NCBI GenBank assembly: GCA_900545885.1
Contig: URAF01000007.1
Coordinates: forward strand, 50,027 to 114,026
Direction: 5' to 3'
DNA from: an uncultured Eubacteriales bacterium
GTDB taxonomy: Bacteria > Bacillota > Clostridia > Christensenellales > CAG-917
DNA length: 64,000 bases
The position numbers and the translations under genes were made by a program. Positions 33,645 through 42,151 of this stretch are shown here, piece by piece (the stretch's first letter is position 1; every line of letters begins with the position of its first letter). Below the pieces are notes generated by a model that was given only the letters and a program-made list of their open reading frames with translations, was not told the DNA's origin and searched no databases.

Positions 33645-35422
33645 TCGAGCACCGCCTTTATTCTTCTTACGCCTGCGGACGAACTCTGTTCTTTCACTAT
33701 ACGGAATTTGCCGAGGTCGCCCGTATTGGCGGCGTGAGGTCCGCCGCAAATCTCTTTGGAACTGCCTATCGTGTAAACTTTGACAACTTCGCCGTAACGG
33801 TCGCCGAATACGCCTACTGCGCCCTGTTTGCGCGCTTCTTCAACGCTCATTTCCTCGCATACGACGGGTTGCGCCTTTGCGATTTCGGCGTTGACGACTT
33901 CTTCGACGGCTTTGATTTCATCTTCGGTCATAGGTCTTCCGAAACTGAAATCGAAACGCAGTCTTTCGGGCGTTATGTTGCTGCCCCTCTGCATTATGTT
34001 TTCGTCGTTCAACACCTTTTTGAGCGCATAGTTGAGAAGGTGCGTCGCGCTGTGCAGTTTTGCGGTGGCTTCGCCGCCGTCCGCAAGTCCGCCTTTGAAC
34101 TTCTGTTCCGCGCCTGCTTTGGACTTCTCCTGATGTTCGGCAAACGCCTTGTCGTAACCTGCGCGGTCAACGGTGTACCCCTTTTCACGGGCAAGTTCTT
34201 CCGTCATTTCGATGGGGAAGCCGAACGTATCGTAAAGTCGGAAAGCCGTTTTGCCGGGGAAAGTTCCAACGGGAATGTGCGTCAGAATTTTGTCAAACTC
34301 TTTGAGCCCCTGCTCTATGGTTTTGGCAAACTTGCCTCTTTCGGTTTCCAGTTCGGAAATTATGCGTTCGCTGTTGTCGGCTATGTTCTTGTAAACGTCG
34401 GCGTATTTTGCGATGTAAAGTTTTGCAAGTTCGGTGAGCGCGTCGAACTCCACGCCCAGCGTTCTGCAATAACGCATAGCGCGGCGGATAAGTCTGCGGA
34501 GCACGTAACCCTGGTCTACGTTGGACGGAGAAATGGGTTTGACGTCGCCGAGCATAAACGTTGCCGTGCGCGTATGGTCCGCGATTATTCTCATCGCGAC
34601 GGTGTCGGCTTCGTTCTCGCCGTACTTCTTGCCCGACATCTTTTCAAGCGCGGCTATCGCATAGTCGAACAAATCGGTTTCGTAAACGGACTGATAACCG
34701 TTGAGCGTGACAAGCGTACGTTCGAGTCCCATTCCCGTGTCGACGTTCTTGCGTTCCATGGGATTGAGTTTTCCTTCCGCATCCTTGAAGAACTGCATGA
34801 AAACGTTGTTCCAGATTTCGAGGTATTTGCCGCAGTCGCAGGCGGGAGAACACTCGTCGGAGCAAGCGGGTTTGCCCGTGTCAAGGAAAATTTCCGTATC
34901 GGGACCGCAGGGACCCGTAACGCCCGCGGGACCCCACCAGTTGTTTTTCTTGGGCAGGAAGAAAATGTTTTTCTCGGGCAGACCGAGGCTCTTCCATATA
35001 TTCGCGCTTTCGTCGTCGCGGGGACAATCCTCGTCGCCGCCGAATACGCTGACGGCTATGCGTTCGACGGGAATGCCTAGCACTTCGGTCAGGAACTGAA
35101 AGCTCCACGTGATTGATTCTTTCTTGAAATAGTCGCCGAGCGACCAGTTGCCGAGCATTTCGAAAAACGTGCAGTGCGACGCGTCGCCAACTTCGTCGAT
35201 GTCACCCGTACGCACGCAGATTTGAACGTCCGTAAGGCGGTTGCCCGCGGGGTGTTTTTCACCGAGAAGATAAGGAACGAGGGGGTGCATTCCCGCCGTC
35301 GTGAACAGTACGGTGGGGTCGTTTTCGGGAATGAGCGACGCCGTGGGAATTACAACGTGTCCTCTTTCCTTGAAGAAATCGAGATATGCTTTTCGCAGTT
35401 CGGTAGAGTTGAGTTTTTTCAT
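33641..35422 (-). CDS. alaS: Alanyl-tRNA synthetase, short form
   Basis: Charges tRNA-Ala. 593 residues against about 870 for the usual bacterial enzyme. The class II catalytic core (FFKERGHVVIPTASLIPEND; CTFFEMLGNWSLGDYF), tRNA-recognition domain and editing domain (HSATH at 457-461 and CGGPH at 559-563) are present and intact. The protein then stops at RIKAVLE, so the C-terminal oligomerisation/C-Ala region is absent. There is no frameshift: the next gene starts on the stop codon. Short AlaRS forms are known in some lineages. AGAGGAC before the ATG. Confidence 0.94.
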   Translation of the reverse strand: MKKLNSTELRKAYLDFFKERGHVVIPTASLIPENDPTVLFTTAGMHPLVPYLLGEKHPAGNRLTDVQICVRTGDIDEVGDASHCTFFEMLGNWSLGDYFKKESITWSFQFLTEVLGIPVERIAVSVFGGDEDCPRDDESANIWKSLGLPEKNIFFLPKKNNWWGPAGVTGPCGPDTEIFLDTGKPACSDECSPACDCGKYLEIWNNVFMQFFKDAEGKLNPMERKNVDTGMGLERTLVTLNGYQSVYETDLFDYAIAALEKMSGKKYGENEADTVAMRIIADHTRTATFMLGDVKPISPSNVDQGYVLRRLIRRAMRYCRTLGVEFDALTELAKLYIAKYADVYKNIADNSERIISELETERGKFAKTIEQGLKEFDKILTHIPVGTFPGKTAFRLYDTFGFPIEMTEELAREKGYTVDRAGYDKAFAEHQEKSKAGAEQKFKGGLADGGEATAKLHSATHLLNYALKKVLNDENIMQRGSNITPERLRFDFSFGRPMTEDEIKAVEEVVNAEIAKAQPVVCEEMSVEEARKQGAVGVFGDRYGEVVKVYTIGSSKEICGGPHAANTGDLGKFRIVKEQSSSAGVRRIKAVLE

Positions 35423-35479
35423 AAGTCCTCTTTTATATAGCGATTTTCGCAGTTAAAGTCTTGTTTGTTGCAATATGGT

Positions 35480-36751
35480 TCAGCAGCCGCTTTTTGCCGT
35501 CGGGACAAGTCCCGCCGCCGCAAGTATGGCGAAAAACTCTTTTTCGATGGTGCGTTCCTTTATCGAACGGGTAAACGTTATCGTCGTTTCGTCGCCTACG
35601 GTTACTGCGCCCACGTTTACTTTTGCGCGTTTTGATACGTTGACGTTGAACACCATTCTTTTCAGTCCGCATTCTTCGGGAATGTTTACTTTGCCCATGT
35701 TGCTGAAAATCATTGTCTGACGCGATTTCAGGAAAAAGCGGAATATCCTCGCCATGAATATTTTGAACCAAAGCGGAGCCGCGTTAAGAACGAGCGACTT
35801 TTCCGTTCGTACGGTCGTGGCGAAAAACTTTTCCATTTCTTCCTTGGTGGCTTTTTCTTTGAGCTGTGCCGCCGCTTCCGCAACGTAGTCGCCGAGCGTG
35901 GTGCATTTCTTCGGCTCGAAAACGATTCTCACGAAGTTCACGAAATTGCGGAGCGTCCGCGACGGGAACATTTTGCGGAGATTTACGGGCACCATCATTA
36001 CTATCGGCTTTTTGCCGCACGTCGCCTTCTCTACCGCAAACGCCATTGCACCGCACAAAAACGCAGTCACAGTTGTACCCATTTTTTTCGCGAAGGACAA
36101 CAATTGCGATGTGGACAGCGACTCGTAATCAGATTTGTATCCGTCGTCGGTGGGGGTGCCGTCAAGCAACAACGGCATTTCGCCCATGAGTCCTTTCAGG
36201 TTGACGTCGCCGAATTTTATCGGGCGGTAATAGCGGTAAAAGCTGTCTTCGAGTTCCTCGTCGTCGGGCAAAGCGTTGATGTCTATGACGTCCGCCGCTC
36301 CTTCCGCCGCGTCGCCTTTGAGAACGGCGTAACGATAAATCACGGCTTTCAGAAATTCAAGCGCGGCAAGTCCGTCGCACACCGCGTGGAAAACTTCGAA
36401 TATTATGTTGCAGTCCTTGTGGGTAATTCTGAAAAGATATCCCGCCGTTTCTTTGGGGTTTATGGGCGTGAGCAACTTGTCGTCCGCCTCGCCTACTCTG
36501 AACGGGTTTGTGTTTTCCTCGAAGTAGTACCAGGAATACCCTTTGCGCAATCTGACTTTGAATGTCGGAAAACGGTTGAGCACGATTTCCGCCGCCCGTT
36601 GCAGCAAATCGCCGTCGACCTTGTCTTTCATAACGGCGGTTACGCGGAAAAGACTCTGCGCTCTCGGTGTGGAAATTATGGGATAGAACTGCGACGAAAC
36701 GTCGAGCTTGTATCTCTTGGGTTTTTGTTTTTTTTCAGCCTCAGACCGCAT
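35480..36751 (-). CDS. Condensation-domain / alcohol acetyltransferase-like acyltransferase
   Basis: 423 residues of the BAHD/condensation-domain fold. The catalytic motif is HAVCDG (HxxxDG) in FEVFHAVCDGLAALEFL, near residue 119, and a second-half structural motif PVNLRKMFPSRTLRNFVNF is typical of the condensation and alcohol acetyltransferase-like families. No NRPS partner domains are attached and none are nearby, so a stand-alone acyl transfer to a small alcohol, amine or lipid is plausible. SD GGAGGG and own promoter. Substrates unknown. Confidence 0.78.
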   Translation of the reverse strand: MRSEAEKKQKPKRYKLDVSSQFYPIISTPRAQSLFRVTAVMKDKVDGDLLQRAAEIVLNRFPTFKVRLRKGYSWYYFEENTNPFRVGEADDKLLTPINPKETAGYLFRITHKDCNIIFEVFHAVCDGLAALEFLKAVIYRYAVLKGDAAEGAADVIDINALPDDEELEDSFYRYYRPIKFGDVNLKGLMGEMPLLLDGTPTDDGYKSDYESLSTSQLLSFAKKMGTTVTAFLCGAMAFAVEKATCGKKPIVMMVPVNLRKMFPSRTLRNFVNFVRIVFEPKKCTTLGDYVAEAAAQLKEKATKEEMEKFFATTVRTEKSLVLNAAPLWFKIFMARIFRFFLKSRQTMIFSNMGKVNIPEECGLKRMVFNVNVSKRAKVNVGAVTVGDETTITFTRSIKERTIEKEFFAILAAAGLVPTAKSGC

Positions 36752-36804
36752 AGCCAGACCCTCCGTTGATTGCGCGCGCGACGCGCGACTTGAATGCTTT
36801 AACC

Positions 36805-36833
36805 ATTCTATTATTTTTTACAACAGTTGTCAA
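36805..36833 (-). promoter_or_regulatory. Promoter of the acyltransferase gene
   Basis: TTGACA (36833-36828), 17-nt spacer, TAGAAT (36810-36805) on the minus strand, about 55 nt before the ATG. Confidence 0.65.
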
Positions 36834-36939
36834 TGAAATGCACGTCCGTGCGGTTTCTTGCGGATTCGTGTTGAAACGCCCTCCTGCCGCATATAATGAT
36901 GTGCGTGAAGTCCGCAGTGCGGATTCGGGGAGACAAACA

Positions 36940-37230
36940 ATGAGCGATTCCAACCAGAAAGAAACAAAAAAGCCCGTACGCCCGCATTCTTTGCAGCTTG
37001 CCGAACACAGACTGCTGTCGGTGTCGGGAGTTAAAGCGGTGCCGACGTTTACGGACAAACTCATCGAAATCGAACTCGAAGGCGAATCCCTCGTGGTCAC
37101 GGGGCACGACCTTACGGTCAAAGGTCTCGACCTCGAAACGGGACAGTTCAACGCGTCGGGTTACGTAACCTCGATGAAGTATTCCTCGGCTGTCGCGCCG
37201 TCGTCGATTATACGTAAAATCTTCAAGTAG
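36940..37230 (+). CDS. yabP: Spore coat morphogenesis protein YabP
   Basis: 96 residues. YabP-family features: PHSLQLAEHRLLSVSGVKAVPTFTD and a beta-rich core ending ASGYVTSMKYSS. In Bacillus, yabP and yabQ form a mother-cell sigma-E operon needed for spore coat and cortex formation. The ATG has GGGGAG 7 nt upstream. A TATAAT-like element preceded by TTGAAA with only 15-nt spacing lies at 36871-36897 and might reflect a sporulation-sigma promoter. yabQ follows 6 nt later. Confidence 0.9.
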   Translation: MSDSNQKETKKPVRPHSLQLAEHRLLSVSGVKAVPTFTDKLIEIELEGESLVVTGHDLTVKGLDLETGQFNASGYVTSMKYSSAVAPSSIIRKIFK

Positions 37231-37236
37231 CCGAAT

Positions 37237-37566
37237 ATGGTCGGGGCATCGTGGTCTTTGCAATTCGTCGCGGCGACGGCATCGTTCGGGTTCGGTGCGG
37301 TTGCCGCTTTCGCGACCCTGCTTTTCGGGCTGAAACTGCGCGGTGCGGAAAAATTCCTTGCCGATTTTCTTGCCGTTGTCGCACTTACGGGCATATTCAT
37401 CGCGTCCGTTCATTTCGGTGCGCAGGGACAACCCACTTTTTACGGCGCGGCGTGTTACGTGCTGGGAATATTTGCGGGAAGAAAACTGATTGTCCTTTTC
37501 AAACGAATTTTGCCCGAGAGAAGAAAGAAAGGTTCCCCGCAGGATACGGAGAACCGAAAACAATAA
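37237..37566 (+). CDS. yabQ: Spore cortex biosynthesis protein YabQ
   Basis: 109 residues, three hydrophobic helices (about 10-28, 41-60, 70-90) and a basic tail rich in Arg and Lys. The topology and placement after yabP support the assignment; sequence conservation in this family is low. No clear ribosome site, so translation is probably coupled to yabP. Converges with the gene ending at 37585. Confidence 0.75.
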   Translation: MVGASWSLQFVAATASFGFGAVAAFATLLFGLKLRGAEKFLADFLAVVALTGIFIASVHFGAQGQPTFYGAACYVLGIFAGRKLIVLFKRILPERRKKGSPQDTENRKQ

Positions 37567-37584
37567 TATTCTTGTTACGCCGCG

Positions 37585-37926
37585 TCAACCCGCACGGAAC
37601 GACGGTCTGCGCTCCGCCGCACTTCTGTCGTCCAGCTCTTTCTTTACCGCCAGATAATCTGCGGCAAGCTGAATGATGTAACGCTGTCTTTCTTCGTGGG
37701 ACAATCCTTTCATGAACTCTTTGTCCGCAAGTTGCTGAATGGGATTGACGACTTCCTCGCCCGATTCGCGGAGTTCTCTGAGTCTTATGTAGATTCTTCT
37801 CTGCGCGGGACTTATTCCTGCGGGCGCGGGAATTTCTCCCGTTCCGTACGCTTTGCTCTGCAACCTCTTTTTGGCTTCGACCGCCATACTGCGTATGGCG
37901 CATTTAGGGTGTCTGGTGTTTGCCAT
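37585..37926 (-). CDS. Small basic hypothetical protein
   Basis: 113 residues, soluble, basic at the start (MANTRHPKCAIRSMAVEAKKRL) with helical segments (PAQRRIYIRLRELRESG; SHEERQRYIIQLAADYLAVKKEL). No family recognised. The gene is real by its ribosome site (GGAGG 7 nt before ATG) and codon use. It could bind nucleic acid given its charge, but that is a guess. Confidence 0.7.
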   Translation of the reverse strand: MANTRHPKCAIRSMAVEAKKRLQSKAYGTGEIPAPAGISPAQRRIYIRLRELRESGEEVVNPIQQLADKEFMKGLSHEERQRYIIQLAADYLAVKKELDDRSAAERRPSFRAG

Positions 37927-38044
37927 ATTTCCGCCTCCGACTGCATATTAACATAAAATGAGCGGGGACGGACGATAGCGACAAAAGTTGCCCTATTGTT
38001 GCTTTTTCCTTCCGAATGCGACAAAAACCGCAAACGTCGATATC

Positions 38045-38728
38045 TCAATCCTTTTCATCGGCGTCAGTTTCTTCGTCGATATCTTCGTCGATTTCTTTGT
38101 TTTCGCGCGGCACTCTGACGTAATAGGTTTCTTTCGCGGTAGCGGGCGCAGTTGCGTTTTTTATACGTTCCGCCGCCGCGCAAAGCGGCACGAACAACAG
38201 CCCTACCACGCAGAAATTTGACGCGGTGTGTATGAGGTCGAAATACAATCCTCTCGCGTAGTAAGCAACCCAGTATTTAGCAAGGTCGACTTCGGATATG
38301 CCGAGAGCAACCACCATTGTGTCGGCGCAGGCGGAAAGAACTCCGAACAACACCGACCCCACAGTCGCGATTATCACCGCCACAAAAACGTTGCGCCTGC
38401 GCAAAAGCAATGATGCGACAAGAGCGAGCGTCGGCCAGTAGACGAAGTACAGCACAACCCAGCTTGCAACGCCGTAAAGCGCAATTTCTATCCCGCAGAA
38501 AACAAGCGCCGCAGGCACGGCGTACGCCGCGCCGAAAACCGCGGCGTATACCAGTATCAGAAGCGTAACGACTTCGACATTTGGCACAAAAGACAACGCG
38601 AATTTAAGCGCGGTGAGCATAGCCGTCATAACCGCCACTTTCACCACGTACCGCGCCGTGAGTCTGACACCTCTACCGACGTTTTTTTCGCTTTGAACCG
38701 TTCTTGTGCCCGTGCCGATATTTTTCAT
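38045..38728 (-). CDS. ECF transporter S component, probably cobalamin-related
   Basis: 227 residues with about six TM helices from residue 30 onward and an acidic tail. It resembles ECF-type vitamin S components in size and topology. It lies 46 nt downstream of a DUF4430 lipoprotein under a cobalamin riboswitch, which points to uptake of cobalamin or a precursor. No good ribosome site before the chosen ATG; a longer in-frame start at 38875 would overlap the upstream gene and is unlikely. Substrate is inferred from the riboswitch. Confidence 0.75.
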   Translation of the reverse strand: MKNIGTGTRTVQSEKNVGRGVRLTARYVVKVAVMTAMLTALKFALSFVPNVEVVTLLILVYAAVFGAAYAVPAALVFCGIEIALYGVASWVVLYFVYWPTLALVASLLLRRRNVFVAVIIATVGSVLFGVLSACADTMVVALGISEVDLAKYWVAYYARGLYFDLIHTASNFCVVGLLFVPLCAAAERIKNATAPATAKETYYVRVPRENKEIDEDIDEETDADEKD

Positions 38729-38774
38729 TGTTTTGTCAGAACCAAACTTTATATGCGAATTTCGTCGGATAAAG

Positions 38775-39290
38775 TTACATTTTTTCGACAAAGAAGTGGT
38801 AGGACGCGCCGTCGCGCAGAGGGAACGACGATACGCCGAGATTTGCGTAATAGTAGGTTTTGCCGTTGTATTCAACCGTTATTATTTCACCCGTTTCCCA
38901 GTCCGCGCCTTTCAATCCTTCTTCGTTGACGGTATGATAAAAAGTAATGTAACTGTTCGCGTCGGGAACAAGATTTCCCAGTTTCTGTATCATTGCACCG
39001 TACTGGCCGGTCGTGTATTCGAGAACGGAAATTTTGCCCGTTTCTTTGAGTTCTATAAGCGCGTCCATTACGTATTCGGCTTCCGTCTGCAAGGAGAAAA
39101 CTTCGTCGCCTATTATGATTTCGACGGTCTTTTTGCCTTCTTCGGGGGAGCTGCCCGACGTGTCCTGCTGCCACTGGTCGAGTTTGTTTTTCAGTCCGTC
39201 GTTGCACGCCACGAGCGCAAAAGAAAGCACGCACACGAGGAGCACGGCACAGACGGCGAGAATGAATGTTCTTTTGGTTTGCTGCTTCAT
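38775..39290 (-). CDS. DUF4430-domain lipoprotein, candidate corrinoid-binding protein
   Basis: 171 residues. Lipoprotein signal with lipobox ALVAC, then a linker and a DUF4430 domain (EIIIGDEVFSLQTEAEYVMDALIELKETG ... YHFFVEKM). DUF4430 is related to the beta-domain of transcobalamin/intrinsic-factor proteins, and in Firmicutes it is often found with cobalamin uptake genes. The ATG at 39290 follows GGGAGG, which is itself part of the riboswitch-controlled hairpin. First gene of a two-gene B12-regulated operon. Confidence 0.85.
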   Translation of the reverse strand: MKQQTKRTFILAVCAVLLVCVLSFALVACNDGLKNKLDQWQQDTSGSSPEEGKKTVEIIIGDEVFSLQTEAEYVMDALIELKETGKISVLEYTTGQYGAMIQKLGNLVPDANSYITFYHTVNEEGLKGADWETGEIITVEYNGKTYYYANLGVSSFPLRDGASYHFFVEKM

Positions 39291-39320
39291 AAAAAAACCT
39301 CCCGTTCTTTCATGGGAGGT
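39291..39320 (-). terminator. Riboswitch expression platform: terminator that also hides the ribosome site
   Basis: On the minus strand ACCTCCC (39320-39314), 10-nt loop, GGGAGGT (39303-39297), then TTTTTTT and the ATG. The hairpin is both an intrinsic terminator and a sequestration of the only ribosome site, GGGAGG, of the lipoprotein gene. Confidence 0.75.
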
Positions 39321-39361
39321 ACGACGAAAAACGCCGTCGTCTCCCACCGAAACAACTGCTT

Positions 39362-39515
39362 TTGTTATTATCGGGCCGGTCTCCTGACTTCGGTCGGCTT
39401 TCGCCGCGGCGCCTTCCCCTTTCGAGTGGCGTTTTCCGTTTCACCTTACAGTAGCGGGGGCTGTGCGGGACTTTCACCCGTCTTCCCGATTCTCGACTTG
39501 CGTCGCACCCGACTG
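39362..39515 (-). promoter_or_regulatory. Cobalamin riboswitch
   Basis: Minus-strand RNA with the conserved cobalamin core: GGGAAGACGGGTGAAAGTCC, CCCCCGCTACTGTAAGG, the B12-box-like GCCACT region and the closing segment GTCAGGAGACCGGCC. It lies between the promoter at 39520-39548 and the DUF4430 gene. Cobalamin binding should turn expression off through the hairpin at 39291-39320. Boundaries approximate. Confidence 0.92.
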
Positions 39516-39519
39516 CATA

Positions 39520-39548
39520 ATCATATCACGCCATACCTGTTTTGACAA
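39520..39548 (-). promoter_or_regulatory. Promoter of the cobalamin-riboswitch operon
   Basis: TTGTCA (39548-39543), 17-nt spacer, TATGAT (39525-39520) on the minus strand, directly before the riboswitch. Confidence 0.7.
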
Positions 39549-39692
39549 CCGCACGACGCCAATCGCCGAAATTCGCCGTTTTCCGATATCCAGCTGCTCC
39601 GATTTTCAGTAGAGTTTGCACCCATTCGACCTTTTCGGACAACCGACGACGTACTTTGCACAGTTGACAAAGGCAAAAAAAACGCTTTATGA

Positions 39693-39721
39693 TTGACTTT
39701 GCAATCATATCAATCTATAAT
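39693..39721 (+). promoter_or_regulatory. Promoter of the zinc-ribbon membrane protein gene
   Basis: TTGACT (39693-39698), 17-nt spacer, TATAAT (39716-39721), 31 nt before the ATG. The region 39549-39692 holds nothing else I can name. Confidence 0.75.
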
Positions 39722-39752
39722 AATGGTGTATAATATCAAAAAGGAGAAAACT

Positions 39753-40577
39753 ATGTATACCAGATGCCCTAGTTGCAGAGCCGAAATTTGTTTCGAACCG
39801 CCTGCCAACGCAGCGAATCTTCCCGACGGCTATAAGCACAGAATCAAATGCCCCAGCTGCGGCGTCACAATCGGCGTAAAGTTGCCCAACCGCGACGCCA
39901 TCGCCTCCGTGCAACCTACTTTCACGCCCGCAAACCCCAACGCTTTCCCTTCCGAAACCATATACAACGCACCCAACTACGAGCCTTCCGCAGAGGAAAC
40001 GAAAGCTGCAAAGAAAGAAGCGCGCAAAGCGGCTGCCGGCAACAAAAAGACAGGCCGCAGCAGAAATGCAGTAGTGTTTGTCTTCGCCGCTCTGTTCATC
40101 GTGATTTCTCTTCTCGGATTTTTCTTCGTGCAGGGTGACATTGCGGTGAACGAACTCGGAGGATTCGGTTTCTTCGACGGTGTCGGCAACCTCAAAGATA
40201 TTGCCGCAAATCCCGAAGTATACGGCGAAATGCTCAAAGCAGACCCCGCGCAAGGTATCTCTTTCATTCTGCCCTCGATATTCTTCCTGCTTGCAATACT
40301 GATTGCTTTCGTCGCACTCGTGGCGTTCATAGGCAAAAAGTATTCGAGGTTCTTCAACTTCCTCTTCGCGGCGGCAATGCTCGCGGTGTCCGTGTGCATT
40401 ATCTTCTTCAACCCCATGGCGGTTATTGTAAATGAAGCAGGCGGAACGATTGCGGATTACTTCGCGGGAATAATCGACGGCGGACTTTATCTCATCGTAG
40501 TGCCCGCGGCACTCTCCGCGATTTACTTTATCTGCTCTCTCGTTTTCCTGAAGAGCATGAAAAAGAAAGTCGCGTAA
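39753..40577 (+). CDS. Zinc-ribbon membrane protein
   Basis: 274 residues. N-terminal zinc ribbon with CPSC at 5-8, C13 and CPSC at 33-36, an Ala/Lys-rich linker, then four TM helices (about 108-128, 185-205, 212-235 and 245-268). The ribbon resembles MJ0042-type domains. SD AAGGAG before the ATG; monocistronic with own terminator. No function can be assigned. Confidence 0.78.
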   Translation: MYTRCPSCRAEICFEPPANAANLPDGYKHRIKCPSCGVTIGVKLPNRDAIASVQPTFTPANPNAFPSETIYNAPNYEPSAEETKAAKKEARKAAAGNKKTGRSRNAVVFVFAALFIVISLLGFFFVQGDIAVNELGGFGFFDGVGNLKDIAANPEVYGEMLKADPAQGISFILPSIFFLLAILIAFVALVAFIGKKYSRFFNFLFAAAMLAVSVCIIFFNPMAVIVNEAGGTIADYFAGIIDGGLYLIVVPAALSAIYFICSLVFLKSMKKKVA

Positions 40578-40594
40578 CTTAATCGCAACATTAC

Positions 40595-40623
40595 ACAAAA
40601 CGCCGCAATCTGCGGCGTTTTGT
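40595..40623 (+). terminator. Bidirectional intrinsic terminator
   Basis: 12-bp stem ACAAAACGCCGC / GCGGCGTTTTGT with loop AATCT. Serves the plus gene at 39753 and possibly ypeB from the other side (ypeB ends at 40717). Confidence 0.88.
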
Positions 40624-40716
40624 TTTATCCCCCTTTCCGCGCACGGTTTTAGCCGTGCGTTTTTCGTTTTGGTGTCGACAGTCTTTCAGAAAACCGTCGA
40701 ACAACGACAAAGCAAT

Positions 40717-42138
40717 TTACATCAGAACGGTGCCCTGCTCGCTGTCTATGACGTAAAGAATGTTGCTTTCCTCTCCCGTCATTGCGTCTATATAGACAAA
40801 GTACGTTCCGCCCGATTCGCATTCGAATTCGTAGGTCAGCACTTCTCTGGTTTCGTCAAGCGGAATAAGCGCAAGCATAGGCGAAGACACAACTGGCAAC
40901 ACGACTTTTTCCGCCGCCTGCGACTGGGTGAGCGCGGGGGACGGCAAACTTCTTTCGGTGTGGTTGAACGCGTAGTGCATTGCGTCGAGTCCTATGACTT
41001 TGCCGCTTGCTTCGTCGACCTTGACCTTGATAAGGTCGGGATAAAGCACCACCCCGTTCTGAACGGGCGCAAGGTTGACAAAAACTATTCCGTTTGCCTG
41101 CGAACACCATACCGAAGTGAGGTTTTCGAAACCTGCGTTTTCGGCAAATCTGATTGCCGCCGCGCAATGTTCGGGATAGCCTGCGTCAACCGATGCGCGC
41201 TCGTAGTTCACGTTGTAGGAAACAAGCAGTCCGCCTTTTTCCGTAAGCTGTACGAAACCTTCTCCGCCCTCGGACGAAACGGAATAGTTGAGCGTCACTA
41301 TGTCGCCTTCGGTTTTGTCGTAATACTTGACGTCGGTGGCGTCTGGAATGTATTTGCCGATGAGTTCGACGCCTTCTTCGGGCGTTATTTCCGCAAGACC
41401 TTTGAGCGCTTTGCATTCACGGTGCTCCAAAGAATCCGAAAAAGGTCCGTCGTATATCATCTGAGGATAATCGAGATTGGGTTCCGCAAAAGCGTCGAAA
41501 GAGGACGTAAAACTTTCCAGAATTCCGCCGTCACCCAAAAACAGTTCGCCGCGATTTATGCTTTCACCCGTGCTTTGGAGGGCGTCTTTGAGTACGCCCG
41601 CCATTTCACGGAGTTTGCCGAGGGTCTGGCGTTCCTCTGCCGAAAGAGGTTCGCCGTCTTCCATACGCTTGGCAAGATAGTGCGCATAGTCGCCGAGCTG
41701 TCCCACGAATTTGGTGGCTTTCATAACCCCGTCTTCGCCGCCCTGAAACGCGGACAATCCTGTGCTCGCGGCGGTCGCCGCGCTCCATACGTCGTAGAGT
41801 ATTTCGCGCTGGGCTTCCACCGTGCTTGCCGCGTTGAGTTTGCTGAGTTCCGTGTCGAGATTGTTGGCACTGTCAAGCAGGTCGTAATAGTTGCGCGAAT
41901 ACACGGCTTCCATTTCGCGCATATAGTTCGCCTGCATTCTGTTGATGTCCTGACTGAAATACAGCGCAACGGACAGTCCCGCAATCGCCGACGCCGCAAG
42001 CGATACAACCGTAATCGCCACTACCGTGCGTACTTTGTTCTTTTTCTTGCCGCGTTTAGCGGTTTTGTTTTCGCCTTCGACGGAAGGTTGTTCCTGCGCC
42101 GCGTTAGCGGCGGTTTTGCATTCTTTCTCTTTTGACAT
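40717..42138 (-). CDS. ypeB: Germination protein YpeB
   Basis: Needed to place and stabilise the cortex-lytic enzyme SleB in the spore. 473 residues. One TM near 38-62, then an extracytoplasmic helical domain with YSRNYYDLLDSANNLDTELSKL and C-terminal PepSY-like domains (YDKTEGDIVTLNYSVSSE; VKVDEASGKVIGLDAMHY). The start at 42138 follows GGAGG by 10 nt; the ATG at 42147 abuts the SD and is not usable. It lies 13 nt after sleB. Expected in the forespore late in sporulation. Confidence 0.93.
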   Translation of the reverse strand: MSKEKECKTAANAAQEQPSVEGENKTAKRGKKKNKVRTVVAITVVSLAASAIAGLSVALYFSQDINRMQANYMREMEAVYSRNYYDLLDSANNLDTELSKLNAASTVEAQREILYDVWSAATAASTGLSAFQGGEDGVMKATKFVGQLGDYAHYLAKRMEDGEPLSAEERQTLGKLREMAGVLKDALQSTGESINRGELFLGDGGILESFTSSFDAFAEPNLDYPQMIYDGPFSDSLEHRECKALKGLAEITPEEGVELIGKYIPDATDVKYYDKTEGDIVTLNYSVSSEGGEGFVQLTEKGGLLVSYNVNYERASVDAGYPEHCAAAIRFAENAGFENLTSVWCSQANGIVFVNLAPVQNGVVLYPDLIKVKVDEASGKVIGLDAMHYAFNHTERSLPSPALTQSQAAEKVVLPVVSSPMLALIPLDETREVLTYEFECESGGTYFVYIDAMTGEESNILYVIDSEQGTVLM

Positions 42139-42151
42139 ATCCGTCATCCTC

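Noticed and set aside
32631..40623. Identical terminator hairpins at 32631 and 40597 as a mobile repeat
   Set aside because: Both are ordinary intrinsic terminators; two copies of a short GC stem are not evidence of transposition.
40669..42135. 488-codon plus-strand frame
   Set aside because: Antisense of ypeB; no SD and non-protein-like composition.
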